64,000 nucleotides of DNA, from contig NC_081811.1 of assembly GCF_030704535.1 (NCBI RefSeq), positions 4,877,001 through 4,941,000 on the forward strand, read 5' to 3'. Shown piece after piece: positions 51,701-63,703 of this stretch (its first letter is position 1; each line of letters opens with the position of its first letter). Under the pieces are notes generated by a model. That model searched no databases and had not been told where the DNA came from. It was given only the letters and a program-made list of their open reading frames with translations. This stretch comes from Vitis vinifera (lineage: Eukaryota; Streptophyta; Magnoliopsida; Vitales; Vitaceae). A program made the translations under genes and the position numbers.

Positions 51701-53632
51701 ACTTTTTGGTAGTAATCACAAAGTGAACAAACTTGTCATAATATATATATAAATATTGTAAGTGTTAAATTTTTATTTCATTTATGTGCAATATGTGCAG
51801 AAATCATGGATGGAGTTTGTGAAATTCAGACAAAGCTCAGAGTTAAATTTCAATCATCTAAAGAAAGAAATTGAAGGACTCAACTTGAAGATGGATGAAT
51901 TGAAACAACTTTTATTAGAAGTTAGTGACATGTTTACTTGTTTAAATTTTCTAATACTTCAATGTTTTGACATTTGTGTTTTCTCATATTTATTATTATT
52001 GGGTGGTGTATGCAATTTTAGGTTAAGAGTTCGAATGAGGAACACGGTATGCATGACACTAGATTCAGAAAATCTAGTACAAAAGAAAATGATAACAATA
52101 TGGGCTTTGATTTCCAGACTGGAATTTTTGAGGATGTTACAGATGATGAAGTGGAGAGAAATGACATTCCCATGGATGTGAACATTGATATGGAAGCTTC
52201 TAGAAACCTTCAGCTTGCAGAAAAACACATGACTAAAGAGTTGAAAGATGACTACTCTATTGATGATCCAGTTATTGATATTGCCAAGTTGTTTGGTACC
52301 CCAACTATGTCGGGCGAGTTTTCAGTATATGTCATACCTCACCATCTATCTCCTGCCATTTTTAAGCGAAGGCGTGAGATTAAAAAGTCTCATATCTTAC
52401 AGCACCCTTTTACAGATCCCACCAAGAGAAAGAAACTAAGAAAAGAGATTGAGAAACCATTAACTTCATTTGATCCTTTGCATCCAATCTCTGAAGAAGC
52501 ATTAGAGTCCTTTCAAAAGTGGATGAGTGATGACCAAGGGTAAGTTGTATACATCCATACTTGTAAATTTGTGTTCTTCACAAGTTATAAAATTACTAAT
52601 GTTTTTATTTTTTTTTTTATGTCAAAGGTCCACAATTGACATTGACTACATACATATAGATAAAAAATGGTTTCAATCACTGTCTAATCATGGTTCATGG
52701 CTTGCTGACACGGTTTGTAAATGATGCATTTTGTTTTTATTTTTATTTATTATTATGTTCAGCTTACAACCAAATAATATAACTAATTTACTTTATTGTA
52801 ATTGTTAGCACATTGATGTTGCCTTCTTCTTTTTCCGGAAGCGGCGAATAGAAAATCCTCATCTTTTTTCCCAAAAGTTTACCACAGTGGATACTATGTT
52901 TTGGGTATGTGTAGTTTGAATTTTAGTTAACATTTTTAATTTTTTTGTAATAATGAATCTTATGATCTTGGTTATTTATTTATGTATATTAACTTTATTC
53001 TATGTAGCAAAATGCTCAAGCAAGATGGATTAAGCATGGCAAGAAGTGGAACCAATTCAAATTACTAGAGAATGACATCCTTATTGATTATGCCAATGGT
53101 TTGCAGCCTCTTTATTCTGTCAAATGGCCTGATGTTGACATTGTGTATGTCCCTATCAATGTTCGGGCTAGTCACTGGGTATTAGGAGTTGTCCACCTTC
53201 ATCGAAGGATTATATACGTATATGACTCATTGATGGGCATCAATAATAATGCAAGATTGCAAGTTGCCATTAAACCATTAGCCAAATTGTTGCCGCATAT
53301 ATTGAATGCAATAGCATATTATGGTTTTCATGGTGACACAAAAGTTAACTACCAAGAATGGGAAATTGAACGACTGCAAGATATTCCTCAACAGGAAAAT
53401 GAGTAAGTGATCTTAAATTTACTTTCATAACTTATACACTTAATCTTTAATAATAGCCCTAACATTGATTATTTGTGTACCATGCAGTGGTGATTGTGGC
53501 ATGTTTGTTATCAAATATGCTGAATACTTAATGCACAACCATCCATTGAAGTCATTAACAAGTGCACGAATGGACTGGTTTCGGGAAAAGATGGCAGCAG
53601 AGTTATTTTATATGAAATACTTGCCTATGTAA
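48703..53632 (+). CDS. Ulp1-like cysteine protease (C48) with DUF1985, carried by the MULE
   Basis: Exons read about 48703-48849, 49511-50420, 50516-50754, 51801-51920, 52021-52539, 52628-52712, 52809-52904, 53008-53402 and 53488-53632. The second exon holds a DUF1985 domain (QLEMFRKSCFGHFLLLPELR onward). The last exons give the Ulp1 fold with its triad: His in RASHWVLGVV, Asp in IYVYDSL and Cys in GDCGMFVIKYAEY, followed by a helix ending MKYLPM. The family cleaves SUMO-like isopeptide bonds; why MULEs keep it is unknown. Two faults are visible: exon 2 changes frame by one base in the long A-run around 49982-49991, and a TAG falls at 50750-50752 just before the donor. The gene as read may thus be damaged, or its real splicing may differ. 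The long intron 50755-51800 holds foreign repeats. Confidence 0.75.
50880..51720. repeat. Inserted repeat of unknown class inside a MULE protease intron
   Basis: This stretch does not resemble the rest of the MULE and makes one intron about 1 kb long. Its core (51041-51250) is a palindromic tandem repeat with a period of 71 bp described separately. The right part (phrase AGCACTTTTTGGTAGTAATC near 51700) looks like the end of an LTR, so a worn solo LTR is possible, but I cannot fix its borders or a target duplication. Confidence 0.35.
51048..51252. repeat. 71-bp tandem repeat of nested palindromes (TTGCGAAATTTTCGCAA)
   Basis: The phrase TTCGCAATGTG occurs at 51061, 51132 and 51203, an exact 71-bp period; the third unit is truncated. 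Each unit contains TTGCGAAATTTTCGCAA, a near-perfect palindrome, plus a larger hairpin in which CTTCATGGTGCGAAAT pairs with ATTTCGCACCATGAAG around a short loop. The DNA could thus form several strong stems in tandem. Confidence 0.9.
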
Positions 53633-54042
53633 TGAATTCATGTTGATATTTCACATTTTGATAATGTAGTTGGATGGTTTGTTATATGTAATTGGATAGC
53701 TTCATATATGTAGTTAGGCATTTTGATAAATGTAGTTGGACAGGTTGATATATCTACTTGGATATTTTGATGAATGTTGTTCGATAGTTATGTATACAAT
53801 TGACCTTTTAAACTAAACTTCAATGTTGTCAAGTTGTTATGGGTACAAACTTGAAGGTAATTAAGTCCACAGTCTTAATAGAACACATGAACTTAACTAC
53901 TATCAAGTTAACTGTGAACAAACTTGACAGATATTAAGTCGAAATCTATTCCAGAATAACATATTTAATCTGGACTTAATAGGTATCAAGTTGATCTTCT
54001 ATAGACTCATAAGAAGTTGTGTCTACAATTGTCATTTTTACC

Positions 54043-54634
54043 TGAACTTAACTATTGTTAAGTTATTTTATGAACAAACTTGAAGGTAGTTAAGTTTACA
54101 GTCTTCAGACAAAAACTGAACTTAACTATTGTCAAGTTATTTTATGAACAAACTTGAAGGTAGTTAAGTTCACAGTCTTCAGACAAAAACTGAACTTAAC
54201 TATTGTCAAGTTATTTTATGAACAAACTTGAAGGTAGTTAAGTCCACAGTCTTCAGACAAAACCTGAACTTAACTATTGTCAAGTTGTTTTATGAACAAA
54301 CTTGAAGGTAGTTAAGTTCACAGTCTTCAGACAAAACCTGAACTTAACTATTGTCAAGTTGTTTTATGTACAAACTTGAAGGTAGTTAAGTCTACAGTCT
54401 TCAGACAAAACCTGAACTTAACTATTGTCAAGTTGTTTTATGAACAAACTTGAAGGTAGTTAAGTTCACAGTCTTCAGACAAAACCTGAACTTAACTATT
54501 ATCAAGTTGTTTTATGTACAAACTTGAAGGTAGTTAAGTCCACATTCTTCAGACAAAACCTGAACTTAACTATTGTCAAGTTCCTTATCAATAAACGTGA
54601 GAACAGTTGAGTCCATAGTTTGAGAATAAACATG
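54043..54634. repeat. 74-bp minisatellite, eight units, built on an inverted motif
   Basis: The phrase TGAACTTAACTATTGTCAAG starts at 54043, 54117, 54191, 54265, 54339, 54413, 54487 and 54561, an exact 74-bp period. Each unit carries CTTAACTATTGTCAAGTT and, about 20 bp on, its reversed relative AACTTGAAGGTAGTTAAG. Diverged relatives lie just upstream (53820-54000). Related phrases also occur at 49025-49055, 49190-49220 and 57790-57830, all inside the MULE. It lies between the 3' ends of the two MULE genes. Confidence 0.95.
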
Positions 54635-54884
54635 TAATTTTCATTTATACTTTATACATAACTCATCATAACATATATGTACAAAAGTAACAAATATCTC
54701 CATTTCTATGGTTATGCAAAAAAAAGGGATCATTATTACAATATTCATCTATGTGCTTATCCTATCACCTTATACAAAAAAGTAACTTACATTTCTGTTC
54801 ACATGGGTACCAAAAAAACAAAAAAGCTCACTATTACAATTTTCATTCCATGTAAGTTCATAGAGTGCCAAAGCTATCATGATA

Positions 54885-57800
54885 TCAAGGGATTGGTCGT
54901 TTGCATGTTTTCCGATTATGCCCATATTGACCACATCGACTACAACGAGATGTGCGCTTGCCCTCTCCACCAGAAGGAATTCTTACTTTCCTTGGTCTTC
55001 CTGTTGGGCGTCTTGTTTTAGGTGGTAACACAACTTTATCACGAATATGATTAGGTACTACCCAATCTATTTCATTTCCAGTTGGATAAATACACTCTGA
55101 ATATGAAGATAACAATGCTTTAGTAGTAAAATACTTGGAGCACAAAGTGTAACATGAAATGTTGTAAAATCTACAAGCAGCAATAGCATGTGCACATGGA
55201 ATATGATCAAGATCAAATTGTCGACATGTGCATGAACGAGTGTCTAAATTCACTTGAGCACTAATGCCAGCATAGTTAACATTACACTCCTTGGAGTTGA
55301 TAGGTTCCACTAGATATGTTGCTGACATATTATACCTAGAACGAAGTTCTCCATCAGCCCACATGGTAAGTTCAGTTGACATTGACATTGCTTGTTGTTG
55401 ACGAGTCACAAACCATTTTTGAAGTAAGTTTCTCAATTCTTCAACCAATTGCAAAACCGGAAGATCTCTAGCATTTTTCAACACAGCATTAAGGCTTTCA
55501 ACGATCCCTGTCGTCATGATATTATATCTTTTTTCGGTAGAATATGAACGTGCCCATCGATCAACACCTATATCCATCAAATATCTTGCTGCTCTTGGGT
55601 CAATCATCTCTAGTTGCCCAAATATAAAATTAAACTCTGAAACACGATAAGCATGGGCAGCATCATGGAACAACTTATGAATTGCAGGATTCTTGAACTT
55701 TGTCTTCAAATTTTGTCCAACGTGATAAGTGCAGACACCATGCCTCGCATGGGGAAATACTTTATGTACTGCTTTCTCAATGCTACCATGTCGATCTGAT
55801 ATCACAAACAAATCATCAATGTGTCCAAGTGCATCATGTAGTTTTTGTAAAAACCACTCCCATGAGGCATCATTTTCTGAATCACCAATCCCAAAGGCTA
55901 AAGGGTATATCTGATTGTTGCCATCTTTACACGCTGCAATAAATAAAGTCCCTAAGTACTTTGCTTTCAAAAATGTCCCATCAACTGCAACCACAGGCCT
56001 TATTGATGTGTGAAACCCAGCAAGAGATGCACCAATCGACATAAAAAAGTATTTGAATTGATTATCACAATCAGTAACTATATCAGTAATGGTACCAGGA
56101 TTTTTTTGCTCTAAAACATAGCAATAGGATGGTAAAGTGTTATAAGACTCCTCAGGTGATCCCCTAATAGAACCTAGAGCAAGTTCTTTGGCTCTCCACG
56201 CCTTATCATAACTGATTTGAATGCCATACTGCTTTCGAATGTCTGCTACAATGTCTTTTGGTCGAAATTCACAACCAATCCCTTGATATGTTTCTCTTAT
56301 ACTCTCACCAATCAACCAACTACTTGCATGTCGATTGTCACGAGACATCATATCTAACCGACAAGTGTGTGTTGAATAGAATTTCATTATTTGAAACATA
56401 TTGGAAATCCCCAACTTGGTAGCACGAACTCGCCACTTGCATTCTTTATCAAAACATTCAACAAGCAATAACTTAGTAGTGGATTTAGTTGTTTTGAACT
56501 CAAACTTCCTTTTCAGAGCCATCATATACAACTTCCTTTGTAATTCTTTCTTACTTGAGTAAATTTGGTGTTCTTCTAGATGGTCATCACTAATTCCACT
56601 AACTATAGGTTGTTGCATCATGTTTTGTCTTTCATTTGCTACATCTTCGATTATAGTGGGATTGTCATGTATGAACCCATCACTTGTATCAATCATGGTC
56701 AAGATTTCTGCACTCTGAGCTGAACCAGTTCTGAATGAGCCAATTTGGGTCACTTGCTTATCACTAGTAGGGTTAGTATTCATTCTATAATCCTCCTCAT
56801 TAATTGCAGTCTCATTCATGTTCCAATCATGAACTTTATACCCTTCATGTGACTCATTTTGAAATCTTGGTCCATTTTCACCATCAACAGTAAGAGTTTC
56901 AACTGAATCACAATGAATGTGTCTACTTTTATGCATCAACATTGAGTCCTCATTCAATTCTTTATCAATCTCAGAAGACATATGACATTCGAAATAAGAA
57001 TTGCAAATTGATTTCTGATTGTGATTATCAATTCTCTTTTCAACTGTGATGCACAATGGAACAGGCAGCTTACCATTTGTACAATTTAAACCAATAAAGA
57101 ATTTCACATCCCCATCATCAGTTAGTTGTATAGGACTTGTGGGTATGTTGGCATTGAATACATACTTCATTGAAAGAAAACAATTTGTTGGATCTAGCTT
57201 CAAAATATGATGGACAACCCCTAATAACTCTTTATATGATATAGTTTTCGGGATCTCAATGCCTTTACCTTTACTTCCTTCGAAATAGAAAACATTTCCA
57301 TCTCGTACCCATTCTCCTTCATATAAAAGCATTATTCCTATTTCATCAACCACTGAAATAACAGAATAATTCAATTAGTGGCATCAACAAACAATATTAG
57401 AATATTTTTTAGTTACATCATAGCATTAGCACCAATAAGTAGGTATTAATTTTAAAAAACTCATTCATTATTAAATACATATTATTTCATTACACATATT
57501 TATTTTTTTAATAAACAACAAATAAATAACATTATTAATCATCTTTACTACCTCAAATAATACCAATAATGATATAGAAATACAATGTATATAGTTATTA
57601 AATAAATTCAGACATTGTAACTCTAAACTATTTTAAACAATAAAAATATATTTGTTTACTAAAAGATTGGTTATGTTGTAATTTATTTAATGTCAAGGCT
57701 AATTTGCAAATGATTCAACTCAAATTGAGTATAATTAAATACAATAACAAAAATATAATGTTACTATAAAATAACTATATACAATCTTAACTTACTTCAA

Positions 57801-58000
57801 GTTCAACTTAACACACGTCAAGTTCAACTTAATATCCGTAAGGTTTTGATATATAACTAAAAAAGATAACTTTATATATTATGTCAAAAACCTATTAACA
57901 CATATATTTACATCTATATAAAGCACAAATGTGCAAACAATACCAAAACCATCATAAAATTCCATAAGTTTTATTACTTACCATCATTTGATTTTTCCAT
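54885..58000 (-). CDS. mudrA: MURA-type MULE transposase
   Basis: A 19-nt first exon (57982-58000, MEKSND) and a long second exon (54885-57352) join in frame to 828 residues. Without splicing the second exon also opens with its own Met at 57374, so the start is a choice; the donor GTAAGT and acceptor TTTCAG favour the two-exon form. Domains: an N-terminal PB1-like segment (10-105), an acidic variable part, a MuDR DNA-binding zinc domain (about 265-340, with CFDKECKW and HTC), the catalytic MULE domain with VVAVDGTFLK (Asp about 464), FVISDRHGSI (Asp about 526) and IVESLNAV (Glu about 625), a SWIM finger CTC..HIPCAHAIAACR (about 713-735) and a C-terminal CCHC knuckle CSRCGQYGHNRKTC. All catalytic and zinc residues are present and there is no stop, so it looks functional. 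Confidence 0.94.
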
Positions 58001-58367
58001 ATAGACAATGTTTCTCCACGCTACACTTTTTAAGCTGATTGTTTTCTTCTTTTAATCCCTTTTTTCATGGTTGTAAATGATATTAAAAAAATTATAACAA
58101 TTTCAAACTTATTTAAATATTTACTACATCTCATTAAATGTTTGAAAATATTCAATAAATAAAACATGAAAGAAAAAAAATATGGAAAAATAAAAATAAA
58201 CGTACACTGTTTATCCAACCACAACTTAAAGCGCTTTAAGTTGAAGAAATCTGAAGAGAAACTGTGTGAGACTTGAAGAAATGCACTGAAAAGAGAGAAA
58301 CGGAATAACAGGAGAAAATGAAAAAAATGAGAAAGTGGAAGAAATAATAAAAAGGAGGTGAATGGAG

Positions 58368-58514
58368 GGAAATAAAATTAGAATGGGAGGGAAAAAGGAG
58401 TTGATGTAGCTGAGGGGTATTTTTGTCCAGATCGGACCATTTTAGAGGCTATTAAAAGTGGAGGGTTAGTTTTACAATATTGAGGGATTTTTGTCCCTTC
58501 TGATCAGTTTTCCC
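58368..58514. repeat. Right terminal inverted repeat of the MULE
   Basis: Inverted partner of 48198-48352. It ends in CCC directly before the target duplication TTAATTTTT. It lies only 266 bp before the ubiquitin-eS31 start codon. Confidence 0.85.
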
Positions 58515-58596
58515 TTAATTTTTTTACAAGAGAAGGGATGAATTTAGCTCTTAGCCTTAAAGGCCACCCAAAGGGCTCATGACGGTCCATAGTCAT

Positions 58597-58602
58597 TGGG
58601 CC
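58597..58602 (+). promoter_or_regulatory. Site II element (TGGGCC) of the ubiquitin-eS31 promoter
   Basis: TGGGCC, about 180 bp before the start codon, is the TCP-bound site II motif that together with telo boxes is typical of plant ribosomal-protein promoters. A related CGGGCC follows at about 58604. Confidence 0.55.
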
Positions 58603-58685
58603 TCGGGCCAGGTACGCGTACCTAAAACGTAAAACTCGCATTTTTCGAGGGTCTATAACGTAATTCCACCACCTTCACAACCATG

Positions 58686-59251
<566 letters not shown>

Positions 59252-62200
59252 GAGAGATGGCGCCGTCTCTGATTTCATCTTTGCTCTAGGATATTGAGAC
59301 CAATAATGAGGTTTAGGACTTGGTTTGGTGGATTTATCATGTTTTGTTATGCTTTATGATACTTTAAAGTCACAGTTTTGGAGTTCAAAATGCTGTTTCA
59401 GTTGTTAGATTCTGGATTATCGTTGTTGAATTCGATATGGTCTGATAACTTCGATGGGTTTTTACAATTGATCACAATGCTATTATTTTGATTCTATGTT
59501 AGTTGATTTGTGGGCTATGATTACTTTTGTTCGGTGACTTGGTTGTTTACACTGAAGCCTTTGTCCTCCATCATGGAAGTGCGAAATTCTCAACCTCACA
59601 ATATGTTCCAACTGCATTTATTTTAGTTGCTTTGCTAAAAACTTGTGATCTCTTAAAATTTTGAAGCTTAATACTCTGTATTCTGGCCATGTGGATGTGG
59701 TAATCCTTTTAGTTATGATGATCTGCTGCTAAGCAGCTCTCCGAATAAACAGAGCAAAGGTAATGAGTTTTGCTTCTTATTGAAGCCCAAACTGGCCTAT
59801 ATTTTGGAAGTCACTGTTTTGATTTTTATGTCCTATTAGTCTTGATTTGGGGAAGATGTGTTTTAGAGATGTGCTTGGGACTTTGTAGAGCTGACCAGTC
59901 CAGAGGCACTTCCCTCCAATTTAGAACTTCAAACAATGGTCCCTTGTGGAATAAGTTGAGGATGGGTGGGGGGAATTTGACAAAATGGCTATGTAGCTTA
60001 GTGGTAACTATGGATTTGAAGGAAATCTCTTGGGAAAGGATCAAATCCCCATCTTGCCAAAGGCACTATGTGGCTCTTCAAGTCCCTCTGATATCATTGG
60101 AGAATAAAAATTCATATCTGATGGAGGTTGTTGCATTGTTTACCCAGTCATATTTTAAGTATTAAAATAAATCTCAACATGCTATTCTGACTTCAGTTCA
60201 TGGTTTTATAAAGCACACTTAAAGCGTGCCAAGGCCCAAGGTGCAACCACTTCCCAGCTGTAGCGCCTCGCTTGACAATACATGGACCTTGTTGAAGAGG
60301 CATGCCTTGTCTACTTTACTTTTCCTTTTTAAACTCTTTTATTTTTGAAATTTCTAATTATGTATTGAAATTTATATAATTTCATTACTTGTTTGTTTTA
60401 AATATTTGGAATCTTAAAATTTTTATTGATTGGATTAGATTTTGAATCATATTTTATAAAATTAATATGCATCTTAGGTCATATTTTACTTCACTCAAGT
60501 GCGCATCTTGTGTTACGCCTTGTGGCTAAGTTGTAGGAGACTTTTTGTACCTTAGGTGTGCCTTGTGCCTTTTAAAAGTATGCTTCAATTACTATTTGGT
60601 TTTCTTCTTCTATATGTGTGTGTGTATGTATATATATATATATATTTTTTTTTTTGATAAATAAGCACATAGTATATTAGAAGAGGCAAAGAAGCCAAGA
60701 AGCATACAGGGGGTATACAAGGCAACAAGGCCTCACAACAAAAACAAAAAAGAGCAAGGAAACCCTTCTTCTATATGTGTGTGTGTATGTATATATATAT
60801 ATATATATATATAGTCAATTGGTTCATTTAAGATTCCTTTTAATGTTAGAGGTTTTGTCTTTCCTTGCCCAAATAATTTGCAGCAAGGGCTAAGAATTGG
60901 AAGTAGTCCTATCTGAGCATTTGTCTTAATTGCATTGCAAATGGTATTTAAGGTCAAACTAATCATAAATGGCATCTGTTGTATGCACTGTTAGGAATCT
61001 TAGCTTTAGGTCATGATATTCGAATCTTAGCAAAAGCAAATCTCTCATAAGGCAACAAAGTTTATTAATGCAATAAATAGGTTATAAATGAGCAAGGAAT
61101 ATCCATCTTTTTGCTAAACAGGATGTATTGAGCTCATAATTCATTAGATACTTTTATTAAATATCAACTAAGTATTGTAAGGGAATTGCTCCTTGTTGTT
61201 CAATCATTTGACAACTTGTCATTTGTTGATAAATGATCACTATAAGTCAGACTCAGTAGTAGGTACATCTTGTTATGCAATAGGTTGCTTGGTTTAGGTC
61301 TTGGTTCCATCTTTTGCCTGTTTGTTTTGATCAACTCCTGGTGCCCGCACTTTCTATGTTTTTCCTTTGCTTTTGGTTGGCAATGTTATTCATGCTGATG
61401 CTTGTAACACCAATGAATTAATCAATCCACTTCTGTCACCATCTTTGTTTATGCACTTGGTAATTGGGGGTGGGATGCCCCTACCAATGGCGGTTAAGAC
61501 CCCTTTCAATAGCTCAAGCACCAGCTTATTTACAGATAAATGTGTCATCTAGTAAATACGATGATGTTCTGATATATGCGGAGGATCTCGAGTAAATATG
61601 AAAAATATTGATGCAAAAATACTTACACATTGACTGAAAGATTTTCCGCATTCATTGTGTCATGGAGGTTGACAAATCTACTCAAGACAATTTTAATCTT
61701 GAACTAAAAATCATATTGAAAAGGTGTTATAATGAGTGGAAACCAAGCAAGCAAGGAAACGTGAAGACAGCACCAAAGCGCCAAGATAGGCTCGCAGTGT
61801 GGGCGCCTGAGGTTTGAAACAGAGGTTCCAAATGTCAGATATGGCTATGTTTCTGATTTTGGGATTATTTCATCCCTTTTAACCAAATATATTTCTTATT
61901 CATACAAGGCTGTTGAAACTGACAATTCAGTCACCTCAAGGGAGGGTTCTAGTAGAACGAATAATTGAAATAATTGTACATGGGGCTTACCATTGTATGA
62001 CATGTTTATTTCATTACTGGCCCATGCTATGAAATTCATTTCTTTCTCTTCTCATAACAGATTGAATGTGTGAGGTTTGGAGGTGAGAGAATAGATCTCC
62101 CCACATTCAACATGATTCAAATATTAATTTGATTCATAAATCAATTGGACTCTGTAGTCCAATTCAAGTGGGGGTTCAAAAAAATGTGTATCTATAGCTA

Positions 62201-62612
62201 ACCCACAAAAAGGTTGAGAAACTGTTGGGAAGAGCCTCCCCTAGGCTCTCTGATGGAAAAGCTTGGGCACTGGCTCAAGCCTGCAAGATGTTCAACAACC
62301 ACATAATTTATGGAAGGAATGCCTGAGCATTCCTCCTTTATATACATAAGCATACCAAACAAAATCAATACAAGTCTCAACTTAAACAGACGCTCAATTT
62401 CGAGAGCAACCTGGAACTAATGAACCCTGATGAACTCGTGGGGGAAGAATCTCGAAAAAATTGAAATTTTTGCTTTCATGATCAGTGCAAAGAGTCCATA
62501 ACAGGGGATGTGAAGAACAGCCAAGCAGAAATACCTGCAGGATGGACACCGACTTCAGATATTGTGTATTCATGGGTTAAGGCAAAGAATAGGATGAAAT
62601 GGCGTAGATGGT
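59252..62612. other. Intergenic with transposon debris
   Basis: The first 200-300 bp is the eS31 3'UTR. Around 60200-60600 a MITE-like pair of reversed phrases (GCACACTTAAAG.. and CTTTTAAAAGTATGC) with AAGG(C/T)GTGCC words suggests a worn repeat. A LINE tail lies at 60646-60764. 61790-61810 has similar GGCGCC words. The remainder (60800-62500) shows no exon I can support; the last 100 bp should be 3'UTR of the membrane protein gene. Confidence 0.5.
60646..60764 (-). mobile_element. 5'-truncated LINE 3' tail with a ~40-bp target duplication
   Basis: A T-run at the left (poly(A) on the minus strand) followed by about 110 bp with the phrase ATAAGCACATAGTATATTAG is bounded by two copies of CTTCTTCTATATGTGTGTGT and onward (60604-60645 and 60765-60806). 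This is the pattern of a retroposed 3' fragment, probably an L1-type LINE, that entered a TG/TA microsatellite. The family name is inferred from the tail and truncation only; a SINE is possible. Confidence 0.6.
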
Positions 62613-63703
62613 TTACCATAGAGGCGCCCATTGTGTTGAAAGCTCGAGGAAAGGGTATGGCCACCTGAGAGACACGATAAGTTCAGTCTTGAAGCAAAAG
62701 TCTCAGAGCAGAGAGGATGATTAAGAACAATGCTTACCATGAAAACCCACAAGCGTGGATGACCCATTGGAAAATAACATAGATACAGCTCCAGAGCACA
62801 AAGTACGACAACCGGAACCATGGGAATGGCTGGAAAACAAGATGGACAGTCGCTTAATTTTTATCAGTAGGTTATTAACTTCTTGATGATTCTATACTTA
62901 CAAGGCTATTGAGGCTGGTATCAAGGAGGAGGAAGAACGCATTCATAGTATGCATGCATCCCATCAACTGCCAACCATAGATCAAACCAAAATCAGTGGA
63001 AAGAGGAGAGTGAAAAATTCAGTGCAGTTCATGTATAGTTAAAAGGGAAGGGATGCCATTCCCTTCATCTTTAGAAGAAAGGTTCCTCACCATGTTCAGT
63101 CCAAGGTGTGCATTTGACAGAAATGGGACTATTACACACCAAAATACAATGTCTGTTAGGATTACCGCGCCCGCACAAGTCTGTTGTTATTGCCCAAGAA
63201 GAAAAATTAGCTTCAACCCGCATAATGAAATTTCTTCATGAGATTTTGCAAGAAAACACTTTCTACAAACATTAGACAGAAAATTAAAGCTCTGATTTCT
63301 GTGCTGAATTCTTCTTAGGCTAGTTCATGAACTGACCTGATACGCGATTTGCATAAGATATCCCAACAATCCTGCTCTCCGCTGAATCGCCTCTTGGTCA
63401 TAGTGGCTTTGCAGCTTGATGGTGCCTCTGATTTCTTTTGCCCTGAATATCACAGCAGTTGATGACCTACTCTCTTCCAAATCCTCTGTAACCCCATTCT
63501 CAGAAGGTGGTTTCATGGAGTATACCCAGCATCCATAAGCAGACATGCAGCTCCCGAGCTACAAACAGAAACGATATATAGAGCTATATTTATACTTGTT
63601 ATCCAAGCCATATGACTGCATCTATGTAGTAACCAAGAAACGATTTTTGTTCTAAAGTAGAAGACATACCGCAAAGTATACTATGACTAATGAAAAAGTC
63701 CAC
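62613..63703 (-). CDS. Multi-pass membrane protein (plant family of unknown function), 3' part, with a frame slip
   Basis: Six exons on the minus strand are seen: 63670-63703, 63337-63558, 63091-63180, 62902-62968, 62738-62829 and 62613-62664; the 5' exons lie beyond the right edge. The protein has hydrophobic segments WTFSLVIVYFA, GAVILTDIVFWCVIVPFL, NAFFLLLDTSLNSL and FRLSYFVLWSCIYVIFQWVI, and ends WWPYPFLELSTQWAPLW. This resembles an uncharacterised plant transmembrane family (At1g10660 type, from memory). The exon at 62902-62968 has 67 nt where 66 are needed: the reading from the left splice (LMGCMHTMN) and that into the next exon (AFFLLLDTSLNSL) are one base apart near 62940. So either the gene is broken here, or one base is an assembly error. 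All other junctions keep frame. Confidence 0.75.

Larger units (their letters stand above)
48198..58514. mobile_element. 10.3-kb Mutator-like element (MULE) carrying MURA transposase and a Ulp1-like protease gene
   Basis: The element is flanked by the exact 9-bp duplication TTAATTTTT (48189-48197 and 58515-58523), the hallmark of Mutator insertion. Its ends are inverted repeats: GGGATAACCGATTAAAAGGG on the left, GGGAAAACTGATCAGAAGGG on the right (inverted), continuing with GGACAAAAATCCCTCAATAT and GGACAAAAATACCCC on both sides, about 80% alike by eye over the first 105 bp and still alignable to about 150 bp. Inside are a protease gene on the plus strand (48703-53632), an array of 74-bp repeats (54043-54634) and a MURA-type transposase on the minus strand (54885-58000). 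This layout, with a DUF1985/Ulp1 protease next to mudrA, is known from plant Ulp1-bearing MULEs (Kaonashi/CUMULE type). The transposase frame is whole, so the element may still be able to move; that is an inference. Confidence 0.92.

Noticed and set aside
54043-54634. CRISPR-like regular array
   Set aside because: The whole 74-bp unit repeats without unique spacers and it sits in a plant transposon, so it is a minisatellite.
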